Notes: generated from the letters alone by a model not told the origin. A DNA stretch of 64,000 nucleotides from Escarpia spicata (GCA_963995525.1 CAXEFP010000887.1:620001-684000); one strand, 5' to 3'; counted from the stretch's first letter, positions 31,033 to 47,272 are shown. A program made the numbers and translations.

Positions 31033-32656
31033 ATAAATAGACTGGGAATAAAACATTGTACTATTGACACACATAATAAATAGACTGGGAATAAAATATT
31101 GTACTACTGACACTCATGATAAATAGACTGGGAATAAAACATTGTACTACTGACACACATAATAAATAGACTGGGAATAAAACATTGTACAACTGACACA
31201 CATAATAAATAGACTGGGAATAAAACATTGTATAACTGACACACATAATAAATAGGCTGGGAATAAAACATTGTACAACTGACACACATAATAAATAGAC
31301 TGGGAATAAAACATTGTACGACTGACACTCATGATAAATAGACTGGGAATAAAACATTGTACTACTGACACACATAATAAATATACTGGGAATAAAACAT
31401 TGTTCAAATGACACTCATGATAAATAGACTGGGAATAAAACATTGTACTACTGACACACATAATACATAAACTGGGAATAAAACATTGTACAACTGACAC
31501 ACATAATAAATAGACTGGGAATAAAACATTGTACAACTGACACTCATGATAAATAGACTGGGAATAAAACATTGTACTATTGACACACATAATAAATAGA
31601 CTGGGAATAAAATATTGTAATACTGACACTCATGATAAATAGACTGGGAATAAAACATTGTACTACTGACACACATAATAAATAGACTGGGAATAAAACA
31701 TTGTACAACTGACACACATAATAAATAGACTGGGAATAAAACATTGTATAACTGACACACATAATAAATAGGCTGGGAATAAAACATTGTACAACTGACA
31801 CACATAATAAATAGACTGGGAATAAAACATTGTACGACTGACACTCATGATAAATAGACTGGGAATAAAACATTGTACTACTGACACACATAATAAATAT
31901 ACTGGGAATAAAACATTGTACAAATGACACTCATGATAAATAGACTGGGAATAAAACATTGTACTACTGACACACATAATAAATAAACTGGGAATAAAAC
32001 ATTGTACAACTGACACACATAATAAATAGACTGGGAATAAAACATTGTACAACTGACACTCATGATAAATAGACTGGGAATAAAACATTGTACTACTGAC
32101 ACACATAATAAATAGACTGGGAATAAAACATTGTACTACTGACACACATAATAAATAGACTGGGAATAAAACATTGTACTACTGACACTGATGATAAATA
32201 GACTGGGAATAAAACATTGTACAACTAACACACATAATAAATAGACTGGGAATAAAACATTGTACAACTGACACACATAATAAATAGACTGGGAATAAAA
32301 CATTGTACAACTGACACACATAATACATAGACTGGGAATAAAACATTGTACTACTGACACACATAATAAATAGACTGGGAATAAAACATCGTACAACTGA
32401 CGCACATAATAAATAGACTGGGAATAAAACATTGTACTACTGACACTCATGATAAATAGACTGGGAATAAAACATTGTACTACTGACACACATAATACAT
32501 AGACTGGGAATAGAACATTGTACAACTGACACTCATGATAAATAGACTGGGAATGAAACATTGTACTACTGACACACATAATAAATAGACTGGGAAAGAA
32601 ACATTGTACAACTGACACACATAATAAATAGACTGGGAATGAAACATTGTACTACT
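31033..32656. repeat. Higher-order block, copy 2 of a 100-monomer-offset pair
   Basis: This is the second copy of 26,733-28,356. A private TAATACATAAACTGGG monomer (33 A>C with 37 G>A) near 31,461 separates it from copy 1. Its ACGCAC monomer at 32,401 recurs at 44,398, 51,020 and 53,557, so descendants of this block populate the right half of the window. Confidence 0.84.
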
Positions 32657-32856
32657 GACACTCATGATAAATAGACTGGGAATAAAACATTGTACTATTG
32701 ACACTCATGATAAATAGACTGGGAATAAAACATTGTACTACTGACACTGATGATAAATAGACTGGGAATAAAACATTGTACAACTAACACACATAATAAA
32801 TAGACTGGGAATAAAACATTGTACAACTGACACACATAATAAATAGACTGGGAATA

Positions 32857-34791
32857 AAACATTGTACAACTGACACACATAATACATAGACTGGGAATAA
32901 AACATTGTACTACTGACACACATAATACATAGACTGGGAATGAAACATTGTACAACTGACACACATAATAAATAGACTGGGAATGAAACATTGTACTACT
33001 GACACACATAATAAATAGACTGGGAATGAAACATTGTACAACTGACACACATAATAAATAGACTGGGAATGAAACATTGTACTACTAACACACATAATAC
33101 ATAGACTGGGAATAAAACATTGTACTACTGACACACATAATAAATAGACTGGGAATAAAACATTGTAATACTTACACACATAATAAATAGACTGGGAATA
33201 AAACATTGTACTACTGACACTGATGATAAATAGACTGGGAATAAAACATTGTACAACTAACACACATAATAAATAGACTGGGAATAAAACATTGTACAAC
33301 TGACACACATAATACATAGACTGGGAATAAAACATTGTACTACTGACACACATAATACATAGACTGGGAATGAAACATTGTACAACTGACACACATAATA
33401 AATAGACTGGGAATGAAACATTGTACTACTGACACACATAATAAATAGACTGGGAATGAAACATTGTACAACTGACACACATAATAAATAGACTGGGAAT
33501 GAAACATTGTACTACTAACACACATAATACATAGACTGGGAATAAAACATTGTACTACTGACACACATAATACATAGACTGGGAATAAAATATCGTACAA
33601 CTGACACACATAATAAATAGACTGGGAATAAAACATTGTACTACTGACACTCATGATAAATAGACTGGGAATAAAACATTGTACTACTGACACACATAAT
33701 ACATAGACTGGGAATAAAACATTGTACAACTGACACTCATGATAAATAGACTGGGAATAAAACATTGTACTATTGACACACATAATAAATAGACTGGGAA
33801 TAAAATATTGTACTACTGACACTCATGATAAATATACTGGGAATAAAACATTGTACTACTGACACACATAATAAATAGACTGGGAATAAAACATTGTACA
33901 ACTGACACACATAATAAATAGACTGGGAATGAAACATTGTACTACTGACACACATAATAAATAGACTGGGAATGAAACATTGTACAACTGACACACATAA
34001 TAAATAGACTGGGAATGAAACATTGTACTACTAACACACATAATACATAGACTGGGAATAAAACATTGTACTACTGACACACATAATAAATAGACTGGGA
34101 ATAAAACATTGTAATACTTACACACATAATAAATAGACTGGGAATAAAACATTGTAATACTTACACACATAATACATAGACTGGGAATAAAACATTGTAC
34201 TACTGACACACATAATACATAGACTGGGAATGAAACATTGTACAACTGACACACATAATAAATAGACTGGGAATGAAACATTGTACTACTGACACACATA
34301 ATAAATAGACTGGGAATGAAACATTGTACAACTGACACACATAATAAATAGACTGGGAATGAAACATTGTACTACTAACACACATAATACATAGACTGGG
34401 AATAAAACATTGTACTACTGACACACATAATAAATAGACTGGGAATAAAACATTGTAATACTTACACACATAATAAATAGACTGGGAATAAAACATTGTA
34501 CTACTGACACTGATGATAAATAGACTGGGAATAAAACATTGTACAACTAACACACATAATAAATAGACTGGGAATAAAACATTGTACAACTGACACACAT
34601 AATACATAGACTGGGAATAAAACATTGTACTACTGACACACATAATACATAGACTGGGAATGAAACATTGTACAACTGACACACATAATAAATAGACTGG
34701 GAATGAAACATTGTACTACTGACACACATAATAAATAGACTGGGAATGAAACATTGTACAACTGACACACATAATAAATAGACTGGGAATG
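32857..34791. repeat. 45-monomer tandem duplication, unit 1
   Basis: This 1,935-bp unit (45 x 43) is followed directly by its copy. Variant order matches from 32,857 to 34,802, against 34,792 to 36,737. The start is set by a 4 A>G difference and the end by a position 16 difference. TAATACTTAC monomers at 33,166, 34,112, 34,155 and 34,456 all have partners 1,935 bp later. Confidence 0.9.
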
Positions 34792-36726
34792 AAACATTGT
34801 ACAACTGACACACATAATACATAGACTGGGAATAAAACATTGTACTACTGACACACATAATACATAGACTGGGAATGAAACATTGTACAACTGACACACA
34901 TAATAAATAGACTGGGAATGAAACATTGTACTACTGACACACATAATAAATAGACTGGGAATGAAACATTGTACAACTGACACACATAATAAATAGACTG
35001 GGAATGAAACATTGTACTACTAACACACATAATACATAGACTGGGAATAAAACATTGTACTACTGACACACATAATAAATAGACTGGGAATAAAACATTG
35101 TAATACTTACACACATAATAAATAGACTGGGAATAAAACATTGTACTACTGACACTGATGATAAATAGACTGGGAATAAAACATTGTACAATTAACACAC
35201 ATAATAAATAGACTGGGAATAAAACATTGTACAACTGACACACATAATACATAGACTGGGAATAAAACATTGTACTACTGACACACATAATACATAGACT
35301 GGGAATGAAACATTGTACAACTGACACACATAATAAATAGACTGGGAATGAAACATTGTACTACTGACACACATAATAAATAGACTGGGAATGAAACATT
35401 GTACAACTGACACACATAATAAATAGACTGGGAATGAAACATTGTACTACTAACACACATAATACATAGACTGGGAATAAAACATTGTACTACTGACACA
35501 CATAATACATAGACTGGGAATAAAATATCGTACAACTGACACACATAATAAATAGACTGGGAATAAAACATTGTACTACTGACACTCATGATAAATAGAC
35601 TGGGAATAAAACATTGTACTACTGACACACATAATACATAGACTGGGAATAAAACATTGTACAACTGACACTCATGATAAATAGACTGGGAATAAAACAT
35701 TGTACTATTGACACACATAATAAATAGACTGGGAATAAAATATTGTACTACTGACACTCATGATAAATATACTGGGAATAAAACATTGTACTACTGACAC
35801 ACATAATAAATAGACTGGGAATAAAACATTGTACAACTGACACACATAATAAATAGACTGGGAATGAAACATTGTACTACTGACACACATAATAAATAGA
35901 CTGGGAATGAAACATTGTACAACTGACACACATAATAAATAGACTGGGAAAGAAACATTGTACTACTAACACACATAATACATAGACTGGGAATAAAACA
36001 TTGTACTACTGACACACATAATAAATAGACTGGGAATAAAACATTGTAATACTTACACACATAATAAATAGACTGGGAATAAAACATTGTAATACTTACA
36101 CACATAATACATAGACTGGGAATAAAACATTGTACTACTGACACACATAATACATAGACTGGGAATGAAACATTGTACAACTGACACACATAATAAATAG
36201 ACTGGGAATGAAACATTGTACTACTGACACACATAATAAATAGACTGGGAATGAAACATTGTACAACTGACACACATAATAAATAGACTGGGAATGAAAC
36301 ATTGTACTACTAACACACATAATACATAGACTGGGAATAAAACATTGTACTACTGACACACATAATAAATAGACTGGGAATAAAACATTGTAATACTTAC
36401 ACACATAATAAATAGACTGGGAATAAAACATTGTACTACTGACACTGATGATAAATAGACTGGGAATAAAACATTGTACAACTAACACACATAATAAATA
36501 GACTGGGAATAAAACATTGTACAACTGACACACATAATACATAGACTGGGAATAAAATATTGTACTACTGACACACATAATACATAGACTGGGAATGAAA
36601 CATTGTACAACTGACACACATAATAAATAGACTGGGAATGAAACATTGTACTACTGACACACATAATAAATAGACTGGGAATGAAACATTGTACAACTGA
36701 CACACATAATAAATAGACTGGGAATG
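34792..36726. repeat. 45-monomer tandem duplication, unit 2
   Basis: This is the second unit of the pair. Private changes are few: one is ACAATTAACAC (18 C>T) near 35,192, another is GGGAAAGAAAC near 35,948, and a third is 8 C>T near 36,558. The clean edges and few private changes make it one of the youngest large duplications in the window. Confidence 0.9.
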
Positions 36727-38552
36727 AAACATTGTACTACTAACACACATAATACATAGACTGGGAATAAAACATTGTACTACTGACACACATAATACAT
36801 AGACTGGGAATAAAATATCGTACAACTGACACACATAATAAATAGACTGGGAATAAAACATTGTACTACTGACACTCATGATAAATAGACTGGGAATAAA
36901 ACATTGTACTACTGACACACATAATACATAGACTGGGAATAAAACATTGTACAACTGACACTCATGATAAATAGACTGGGAATAAAACATTGTACTATTG
37001 ACACACATAATAAATAGACTGGGAATAAAATATTGTACTACTGACACTCATGATAAATATACTGGGAATAAAACATTGTACTACTGACACACATAATAAA
37101 TAGACTGGGAATAAAACATTGTACAACTGACACACATAATAAATAGACTGGGAATAAAACATTGTATAACTGACACACATAATAAATAGGCTGGGAATAA
37201 AACATTGTACAACTGACACACATAATAAATAGACTGGGAATAAAATATTGTACGACTGACACTCATGATAAATAGACTGGGAATAAAACATTGTACTACT
37301 GACACACATAATAAATATACTGGGAATAAAACATTGTACAAATGACACTCATGATAAATAGACTGGGAATAAAACATTGTACTACTGACACACATAATAA
37401 ATAGACTGGGAATAAAACATTGTACTACTGACAAACATAATAAATAGACTGGGAATAAAACATTGTACTACTGACACTGATGATAAATAGACTGGGAATA
37501 AAACATTGTACAACTAACACACATAATAAATAGACTGGGAATAAAACATTGTACAAATGACACACATAATAAATAGACTGGGAATAAAACATTGTACAAC
37601 TGACACACATAATACATAGACTGGGAATAAAACATTGTACTACTGACACACATAATACATAGACTGGGAATGAAACATTGTACAACTGACACACATAATA
37701 AATAGACTGGGAATGAAACATTGTACTACTGACACACATAATAAATAGACTGGGAATGAAACATTGTACAACTGACACACATAATAAATAGACTGGGAAT
37801 GAAACATTGTACTACTAACACACATAATACATAGACTGGGAATAAAACATTGTACTACTGACACACATAATAAATAGACTGGGAATAAAACATCGTACAA
37901 CTGACACACATAATAAATAGACTGGGAATAAAACATTGTACAACTGACACACATAATAAATAGACTGGGAATAAAACATTGTACTACTGACACACATAAT
38001 AAATAGATTGGGAATGAAACATTGTACAACTGACACACATAATAAATAGACTGGGAATGAAACATTGTACAACTGACACTCATGATAACTAGACTGGGAA
38101 TGAAACATTGTACTACTGACACACATAATAAATAGACTGGGAATAAAACATTGTACTACTGACACTCATGATAAATAGACTGGGAATAAAACATTGTACT
38201 ACTGACACACATAATAAATAGACTGGGAATAAAACATTGTACTACTGACACACATAATAAATAGACTGGGAATAAAACATTGTACAACTGACACACATAA
38301 TACATAGACTGGGAATAAAACATTGTACTACTGACACACATAATACATAGACTGGGAAGGAAACATTGTACAACTGACACACATAATAAATAGACTGAGA
38401 ATGAAATATTGTACTACTGACACACATAATAAATAGACTGGGAATGAAACATTGTACAACTGACACACATAATAAATAGACTGGGAATAAAACATTGTAC
38501 TACTAACACACATAATACATAGACTGGGAATAAAACATTGTACTACTGACAC
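36098..38552. repeat. Higher-order block, copy 1 of a 97-monomer-offset pair
   Basis: This 2,455-bp segment matches 40,269-42,723 at 4,171 bp (97 x 43). Shared markers are TAATACTTAC (36,391 and 40,562), 24 C>A (37,434 and 41,605), CTAG (38,084 and 42,255) and ACTGAG (38,394 and 42,565). It ends where this copy switches to the 25 T, 29 G monomer type. Its left half also matches 29,218-31,061. Confidence 0.85.
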
Positions 38553-40268
38553 TCATGATAAATAGACTGGGAATAAAACATTGTACTACTGACACACATA
38601 ATACATAGACTGGGAATAAAACATTGTACAACTGACACTCATGATAAATAGACTGGGAATAAAACATTGTACTATTGACACACATAATAAATAGACTGGG
38701 ACTAAAATATTGTACTACTGACACTCATGATAAATAGACTGGGAATAAAACATTGTACTACTGACACACATAATAAATAGACTGGGAATAAAACATTGTA
38801 CAACTGACACACATAATAAATAGACTGGGAATAAAACATTGTATAACTGACACACATAATAAATAGGCTGGGAATAAAACATTGTACAACTGACACACAT
38901 AATAAATAGACTGGGAATAAAACATTGTACGACTGACACTCATGATAAATAGACTGGGAATAAAACATTGTACTACTGACACACATAATAAATATACTGG
39001 GAATAAAACATTGTTCAAATGACACTCATGATAAATAGACTGGGAATAAAACATTGTACTACTGACACACATAATAAATAAACTGGGAATAAAACATTGT
39101 ACAACTGACACACATAATAAATAGACTGGGAATAAAACATTGTACAACTGACACTCATGATAAATAGACTGGGAATAAAACATTGTACTATTGACACACA
39201 TAATAAATAGACTGGGAATAAAATATTGTACTACTGACACTCATGATAAATAGACTGGGAATAAAACATTGTACTACTGACACACATAATAAATAGACTG
39301 GGAATAAAACATTGTACAACTGACACACATAATAAATAGACTGGGAATAAAACATTGTATAACTGACACACATAATAAATAGGCTGGGAATAAAACATTG
39401 TACAACTGACACACATAATAAATAGACTGGGAATAAAACATTGTACGACTGACACTCATGATAAATAGACTGGGAATAAAACATTGTACTACTGACACAC
39501 ATAATAAATATACTGGGAATAAAACATTGTACAAATGACACTCATGATAAATAGACTGGGAATAAAACATTGTACTACTGACACACATAATACATAGACT
39601 GGGAATAAAACATTGTACAACTGACACTCATGATAAATAGACTGGGAATAAAACATTGTACTATTGACACACATAATAAATAGACTGGGAATAAAACATT
39701 GTACTACTGACACTCATGATAAATAGACTGGGAATAAAACATTGTACTACTGACACACATAATAAATAGACTGGGAATAAAACATTGTACAACTGACACA
39801 CATAATAAATAGACTGGGAATAAAACATTGTATAACTGACACACATAATAAATAGGCTGGGAATAAAACATTGTACAACTGACACACATAATAAATAGAC
39901 TGGGAATAAAACATTGTACGACTGACACTCATGATAAATAGACTGGGAATAAAACATTGTACTACTGACACACATAATAAATAGACTGGGAATAAAACAT
40001 TGTACAACTGACACTCATGATAAATAGACTGGGAATAAAACATTGTACTACTGACACACATAATAAATAGACTGGGAATAAAACATTGTACTACTGACAC
40101 ACATAATAAATAGACTGGGAATAAAACATTGTACTACTGACACTGATGATAAATAGACTGGGAATAAAACATTGTACAACTAACACACATAATAAATAGA
40201 CTGGGAATAAAACATTGTACAACTGACACACATAATAAATAGACTGGGAATAAAACATTGTACAACTG
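38553..40268. repeat. Satellite stretch shared in part with 42.96-43.9 kb
   Basis: Bases 38.7-39.0 kb match 42.96-43.2 kb at 4,257 bp (99 monomers). Bases 39.0-39.55 kb match 43.4-43.9 kb at 4,386 bp (102 monomers). The three-monomer jump is explained by a triplet duplication near 43.2-43.4 kb. The rest, to 40,268, resembles the 28.6-29.3 kb order. A private GGGACTAAAA lies near 38,698. Confidence 0.75.
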
Positions 40269-42723
40269 ACACACATAATACATAGACTGGGAATAAAACA
40301 TTGTACTACTGACACACATAATACATAGACTGGGAATGAAACATTGTACAACTGACACACATAATAAATAGACGGGGAATGAAACATTGTACTACTGACA
40401 CACATAATAAATAGACTGGGAATGAAACATTGTACAACTGACACACATAATAAATAGACTGGGAATGAAACATTGTACTACTAACACACATAATACATAG
40501 ACTGGGAATAAAACATTGTACTACTGACACACATAATAAATAGACTGGGAATAAAACATTGTAATACTTACACACATAATAAATAGACTGGGAATAAAAC
40601 ATTGTACTACTGACACTGATGATAAATAGACTGGGAATAAAACATTGTACAACTAACACACATAATAAATAGACTGGGAATAAAACATTGTACAACTGAC
40701 ACACATAATACATAGACTGGGAATAAAACATTGTACTACTGACACACATAATACATAGACTGGGAATGAAACATTGTACAACTGACACACATAATAAATA
40801 GACTGGGAATGAAACATTGTACTACTGACACACATAATAAATAGACTGGGAATTAAACATTGTACAACTGACACACATAATAAATAGACTGGGAATGAAA
40901 CATTGTACTACTAACACACATAATACATAGACTGGGAATAAAACATTGTACTACTGACACACATAATACATAGACTGGGAATAAAATATCGTACAACTGA
41001 CACACATAATAAATAGACTGGGAATAAAACATTGTACTACTGACACTCATGATAAATAGACTGGGAATAAAACATTGTACTACTGACACACATAATACAT
41101 AGACTGGGAATAAAACATTGTACAACTGACACTCATGATAAATAGACTGGGAATAAAACATTGTACTATTGACACACATAATAAATAGACTGGGAATAAA
41201 ATATTGTACTACTGACACTCATGATAAATATACTGGGAATAAAACATTGTACTACTGACACACATAATAAATAGACTGGGAATAAAACATTGTACAACTG
41301 ACACACATAATAAATAGACTGGGAATAAAACATTGTATAACTGACACACATAATAAATAGGCTGGGAATAAAACATTGTACAACTGACACACATAATAAA
41401 TAGACTGGGAATAAAATATTGTACGACTGACACTCATGATAAATAGACTGGGAATAAAACATTGTACTACTGACACACATAATAAATATACTGGGAATAA
41501 AACATTGTACAAATGACACTCATGATAAATAGACTGGGAATAAAACATTGTACTACTGACACACATAATAAATAGACTGGGAATAAAACATTGTACTACT
41601 GACAAACATAATAAATAGACTGGGAATAAAACATTGTACTACTGACACTGATGATAAATAGACTGGGAATAAAACATTGTACAACTAACACACATAATAA
41701 ATAGACTGGGAATAAAACATTGTACAAATGACACACATAATAAATAGACTGGGAATAAAACATTGTACAACTGACACACATAATACATAGACTGGGAATA
41801 AAACATTGTACTACTGATACACATAATACATAGACTGGGAATGAAACATTGTACAACTGACACACATAATAAATAGACTGGGAATGAAACATTGTACTAC
41901 TGACACACATAATAAATAGACTGGGAATGAAACATTGTACAACTGACACACATAATAAATAGACTGGGAATGAAACATTGTACTACTAACACACATAATA
42001 CATAGACTGGGAATAAAACATTGTACTACTGACACACATAATAAATAGACTGGGAATAAAACATCGTACAACTGACACACATAATAAATAGACTGGGAAT
42101 AAAACATTGTACAACTGACACACATAATAAATAGACTGGGAATAAAACATTGTACTACTGACACACATAATAAATAGACTGGGAATGAAACATTGTACAA
42201 CTGACACACATAATAAATAGACTGGGAATGAAACATTGTACAACTGACACTCATGATAACTAGACTGGGAATGAAACATTGTACTACTGACACACATAAT
42301 AAATAGACTGGGAATAAAACATTGTACTACTGACACTCATGATAAATAGACTGGGAATAAAACATTGTACTACTGACACACATAATAAATAGACTGGGAA
42401 TAAAACATTGTACTACTGACACACATAATAAATAGACTGGGAATAAAACATTGTACAACTGACACACATAATACATAGACTGGGAATAAAACATTGTACT
42501 ACTGACACACATAATACATAGACTGGGAAGGAAACATTGTACAACTGACACACATAATAAATAGACTGAGAATGAAATATTGTACTACTGACACACATAA
42601 TAAATAGACTGGGAATGAAACATTGTACAACTGACACACATAATAAATAGACTGGGAATAAAACATTGTACTACTAACACACATAATACATAGACTGGGA
42701 ATAAAACATTGTACTACTGACAC
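40269..42723. repeat. Higher-order block, copy 2 of a 97-monomer-offset pair
   Basis: This is the second copy of 36,098-38,552. Private changes include AGACGGGGAAT near 40,371 (which makes a CG), GGAATTAAAC near 40,851 and CTGATACAC near 41,815. It holds the rightmost TAATACTTAC monomer (40,562) and the rightmost ACTGAG monomer (42,565) of the window. Confidence 0.85.
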
Positions 42724-43186
42724 ACATAATACATAGACTGGGAATAAAATATCGTACAACTGACACACATAATAAATAGACTGGGAATAAAACATTGTAC
42801 TACTGACACTCATGATAAATAGACTGGGAATAAAACATTGTACTACTGACACACATAATACATAGACTGGGAATAAAACATTGTACAACTGACACTCATG
42901 ATAAATAGACTGGGAATAAAACATTGTACTATTGACACACATAATAAATAGACTGGGAATAAAATATTGTACTACTGACACTCATGATAAATAGACTGGG
43001 AATAAAACATTGTACTACTGACACACATAATAAATAGACTGGGAATAAAACATTGTACAACTGACACACATAATAAATAGACTGGGAATAAAACATTGTA
43101 TAACTGACACACATAATAAATAGGCTGGGAATAAAACATTGTACAACTGACACACATAATAAATAGACTGGGAATAAAACATTGTA

Positions 43187-43444
43187 CGACTGACACTCAT
43201 GATAAATAGACTGGGAATAAAACATTGTACTACTGACACACATAATAAATATACTGGGAATAAAACATTGTACAAATGACACTCATGATAAATAGACTGG
43301 GAATAAAACATTGTACGACTGACACTCATGATAAATAGACTGGGAATAAAACATTGTACTACTGACACACATAATAAATATACTGGGAATAAAACATTGT
43401 TCAAATGACACTCATGATAAATAGACTGGGAATAAAACATTGTA
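43187..43444. repeat. Three-monomer (129-bp) tandem duplication
   Basis: The ordered triplet of a TACGACTG monomer, a TACTACTG monomer with 37 T, and a CAAATGAC monomer occurs twice in a row. The third member differs only by 14 A>T in the second round (43,400). The related 38.7-39.0 kb region has one round. The double form recurs at 49.8-50.06 kb, so it was carried along when the larger block was copied. Confidence 0.78.
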
Positions 43445-46400
43445 CTACTGACACACATAATAAATAAACTGGGAATAAAACATTGTACAACTGACACACA
43501 TAATAAATAGACTGGGAATAAAACATTGTACAACTGACACTCATGATAAATAGACTGGGAATAAAACATTGTACTATTGACACACATAATAAATAGACTG
43601 GGAATAAAATATTGTACTACTGACACTCATGATAAATAGACTGGGAATAAAACATTGTACTACTGACACACATAATAAATAGACTGGGAATAAAACATTG
43701 TACAACTGACACACATAATAAATAGACTGGGAATAAAACATTGTATAACTGACACACATAATAAATAGGCTGGGAATAAAACATTGTACAACTGACACAC
43801 ATAATAAATAGACTGGGAATAAAACATTGTACGACTGACACTCATGATAAATAGACTGGGAATAAAACATTGTACTACTGACACACATAATAAATATACT
43901 GGGAATAAAACATTGTACAAATGACACTCATGATAAATAGACTGGGAATAAAACATTGTACTACTGACACACATAATAAATAAACTGGGAATAAAACATT
44001 GTACAACTGACACACATAATAAATAGACTGGGAATAAAACATTGTACAACTGACACTCATGATAAATAGACTGGGAATAAAACATTGTACTACTGACACA
44101 CATAATAAATAGACTGGGAATAAAACATTGTACTACTGACACACATAATAAATAGACTGGGAATAAAACATTGTACTACTGACACTGATGATAAATAGAC
44201 TGGGAATAAAACATTGTACAACTAACACACATAATAAATAGACTGGGAATAAAACATTGTACAACTGACACACATAATAAATAGACTGGGAATAAAACAT
44301 TGTACAACTGACACACATAATACATAGACTGGGAATAAAACATTGTACTACTGACACACATAATAAATAGACTGGGAATAAAACATCGTACAACTGACGC
44401 ACATAATAAATAGACTGGGAATAAAACATTGTACTACTGACACTCATGATAAATAGACTGGGAATAAAACATTGTACTACTGACACACATAATACATAGA
44501 CTGGGAATAGAACATTGTACAACTGACACTCATGATAAATAGACTGGGAATGAAACATTGTACTACTGACACACATAATAAATAGACTGGGAAAGAAACA
44601 TTGTACAACTGACACACATAATAAATAGACTGGGAATGAAACATTGTACTACTAACACACATAATACATAGACTGGGAATAAAACATTGTACTACTGACA
44701 CACATAATAAATAGACTGGGAATAAAACATCGTACAACTGACACACATAATAAATAGACTGGGAATAAAACATTGTACTACTGACACTCATGATAAATAG
44801 ACTGGGAATAAAACATTGTACTACTGACACACATAATACATAGACTGGGAATAAAACATTGTACAACTGACACTCATGATAAATAGACTGGGAATAAAAC
44901 ATTGTACTATTGACACACATAATAAATAGACTGGGAATAAAACATTGTACTACTGACACTCATGATAAATAGACTGGGAATAAAACATTGTACTACTGAC
45001 ACACATAATAAATAGACTGGGAATAAAACATTGTACAACTGACACACATAATAAATAGACTGGGAATAAAACATTGTATAACTGACACACATAATAAATA
45101 GGCTGGGAATAAAACATTGTACAACTGACACACATAATAAATAGACTGGGAATAAAACATTGTACGACTGACACTCATGATAAATAGACTGGGAATAAAA
45201 CATTGTACTACTGACACACATAATAAATAGACTGGGAATAAAACATTGTACAACTGACACTCATGATAAATAGACTGGGAATAAAACATTGTACTACTGA
45301 CACACATAATAAATAGACTGGGAATAAAACATTGTACTACTGACACACATAATAAATAGACTGGGAATAAAACATTGTACTACTGACACTGATGATAAAT
45401 AGACTGGGAATAAAACATTGTACAACTAACACACATAATAAATAGACTGGGAATAAAACATTGTACAACTGACACACATAATAAATAGACTGGGAATAAA
45501 ACATTGTACAACTGACACACATAATACATAGACTGGGAATAAAACATTGTACTACTGACACACATAATACATAGACTGGGAATGAAACATTGTACAACTG
45601 ACACACATAATAAATAGACTGGGAATGAAACATTGTACTACTGACACACATAATAAATAGACTGGGAATGAAACATTGTACAACTGACACACATAATAAA
45701 TAGACTGGGAATGAAACATTGTACTACTAACACACATAATACATAGACTGGGAATAAAACATTGTACTACTGACACACATAATAAATAGACTGGGAATAA
45801 AACATCGTACAACTGACACACATAATAAATAGACTGGGAATAAAACATTGTACAACTGACACACATAATAAATAGACTGGGAATAAAACATTGTACTACT
45901 GACACACATAATAAATAGACTGGGAATGAAACATTGTACAACTGACACACATAATAAATAGACTGGGAATGAAACATTGTACAACTGACACTTATGATAA
46001 CTAGACTGGGAATGAAACATTGTACTACTGACACACATAATAAATAGACTGGGAATAAAACATTGTACTACTGACACTCATGATAAATAGACTGGGAATA
46101 AAACATTGTACTACTGACACACATAATAAATAGACTGGGAATAAAACATTGTACTACTGACACACATAATAAATAGACTGGGAATAAAACATTGTACAAC
46201 TGACACACATAATACATAGACTGGGAATAAAACATTGTACTACTGACACACATAATACATAGACTGGGAAGGAAACATTGTACAACTGACACACATAATA
46301 AATAGACTGGGAATGAAACATTGTTCTACTGACACACATAATAAATAGACTGGGAATGAAACATTGTACAACTGACACACATAATAAATAGACTGGGAAT

Positions 46401-47272
46401 GAAACATTGTACTACTAACACACATAATACATAGACTGGGAATAAAACATTGTACTACTGGCACACATAATACATAGACTGGGAATAAAATATCGTACAA
46501 CTGACACACATAATAAATAGACTGGGAATAAAACATTGTACTACTGACACTCATGATAAATAGACTGGGAATAAAACATTGTACTACTGACACACATAAT
46601 ACATAGACTGGGAATAAAACATTGTACAACTGACACTCATGATAAATAGACTGGGAATAAAACATTGTACTATTGACACACATAATAAATAGACTGGGAA
46701 TAAAATATTGTACTACTGACACTCATGATAAATAGACTGGGAATAAAACATTGTACTACTGACACACATAATAAATAGACTGGGAATAAAACATTGTACA
46801 ACTGACACACATAATAAATAGACTGGGAATAAAACATTGTATAACTGACACACATAATAAATAGGCTGGGAATAAAACATTGTACAACTGACACACATAA
46901 TAAATAGACTGGGAATAAAACATTGTACGACTGACACTCATGATAAATAGACTGGGAATAAAACATTGTACTACTGACACACATAATAAATATACTGGGA
47001 ATAAAACATTGTACAAATGACACTCATGATAAATGGACTGGGAATAAAACATTGTACAACTGACACACATAATAAATAGACTGGGAATAAAACATTGTAC
47101 AACTGACACTCATGATAAATAGACTGGGAATAAAACATTGTACTATTGACACACATAATAAATAGACTGGGAATAAAATATTGTACTACTGACACTCATG
47201 ATAAATAGACTGGGAATAAAACATTGTACTACTGACACACATAATAAATAGACTGGGAATAAAACATTGTAC
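43331..47272. repeat. Longest traced higher-order block, copy 1 (213-monomer offset)
   Basis: About 3,942 bp (92 monomers) match 52,490-56,431 at 9,159 bp (213 x 43). The left 2.1 kb also matches 49,953-52,105 at 6,622 bp (154 x 43). Markers in order are TTCAAA 43,400, ACGCAC 44,398, CTAG 45,996, TTGTTC 46,321 and TGGCAC 46,459. Private changes include CACTTATGATAAC near 45,990 and AAATGGACTG near 47,032. It ends at a position 16 difference (47,273). Confidence 0.87.
46216..47272. repeat. Sub-block recurring 54 monomers downstream
   Basis: This 1,057-bp part matches 48,538-49,594 at 2,322 bp (54 x 43). TTGTTCTACTG is at 46,321 and 48,643, and TGGCAC at 46,459 and 48,781. It lies inside the longer 43,331-47,272 block, so the region is nested. 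Confidence 0.82.

Larger units (their letters stand above)
29511..40571. repeat. Zone defined by the private TAATACTTAC monomer variant
   Basis: Ten monomers carry both 15 C>A and 20 G>T, starting at 29,511, 33,166, 34,112, 34,155, 34,456, 35,101, 36,047, 36,090, 36,391 and 40,562. None was seen outside this 11-kb zone. All spacings are whole monomers (85, 22, 1, 7, 15, 22, 1, 7 and 97). The repeated 22-1-7 pattern is the fingerprint of the 45-monomer duplication inside the zone. Confidence 0.85.
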
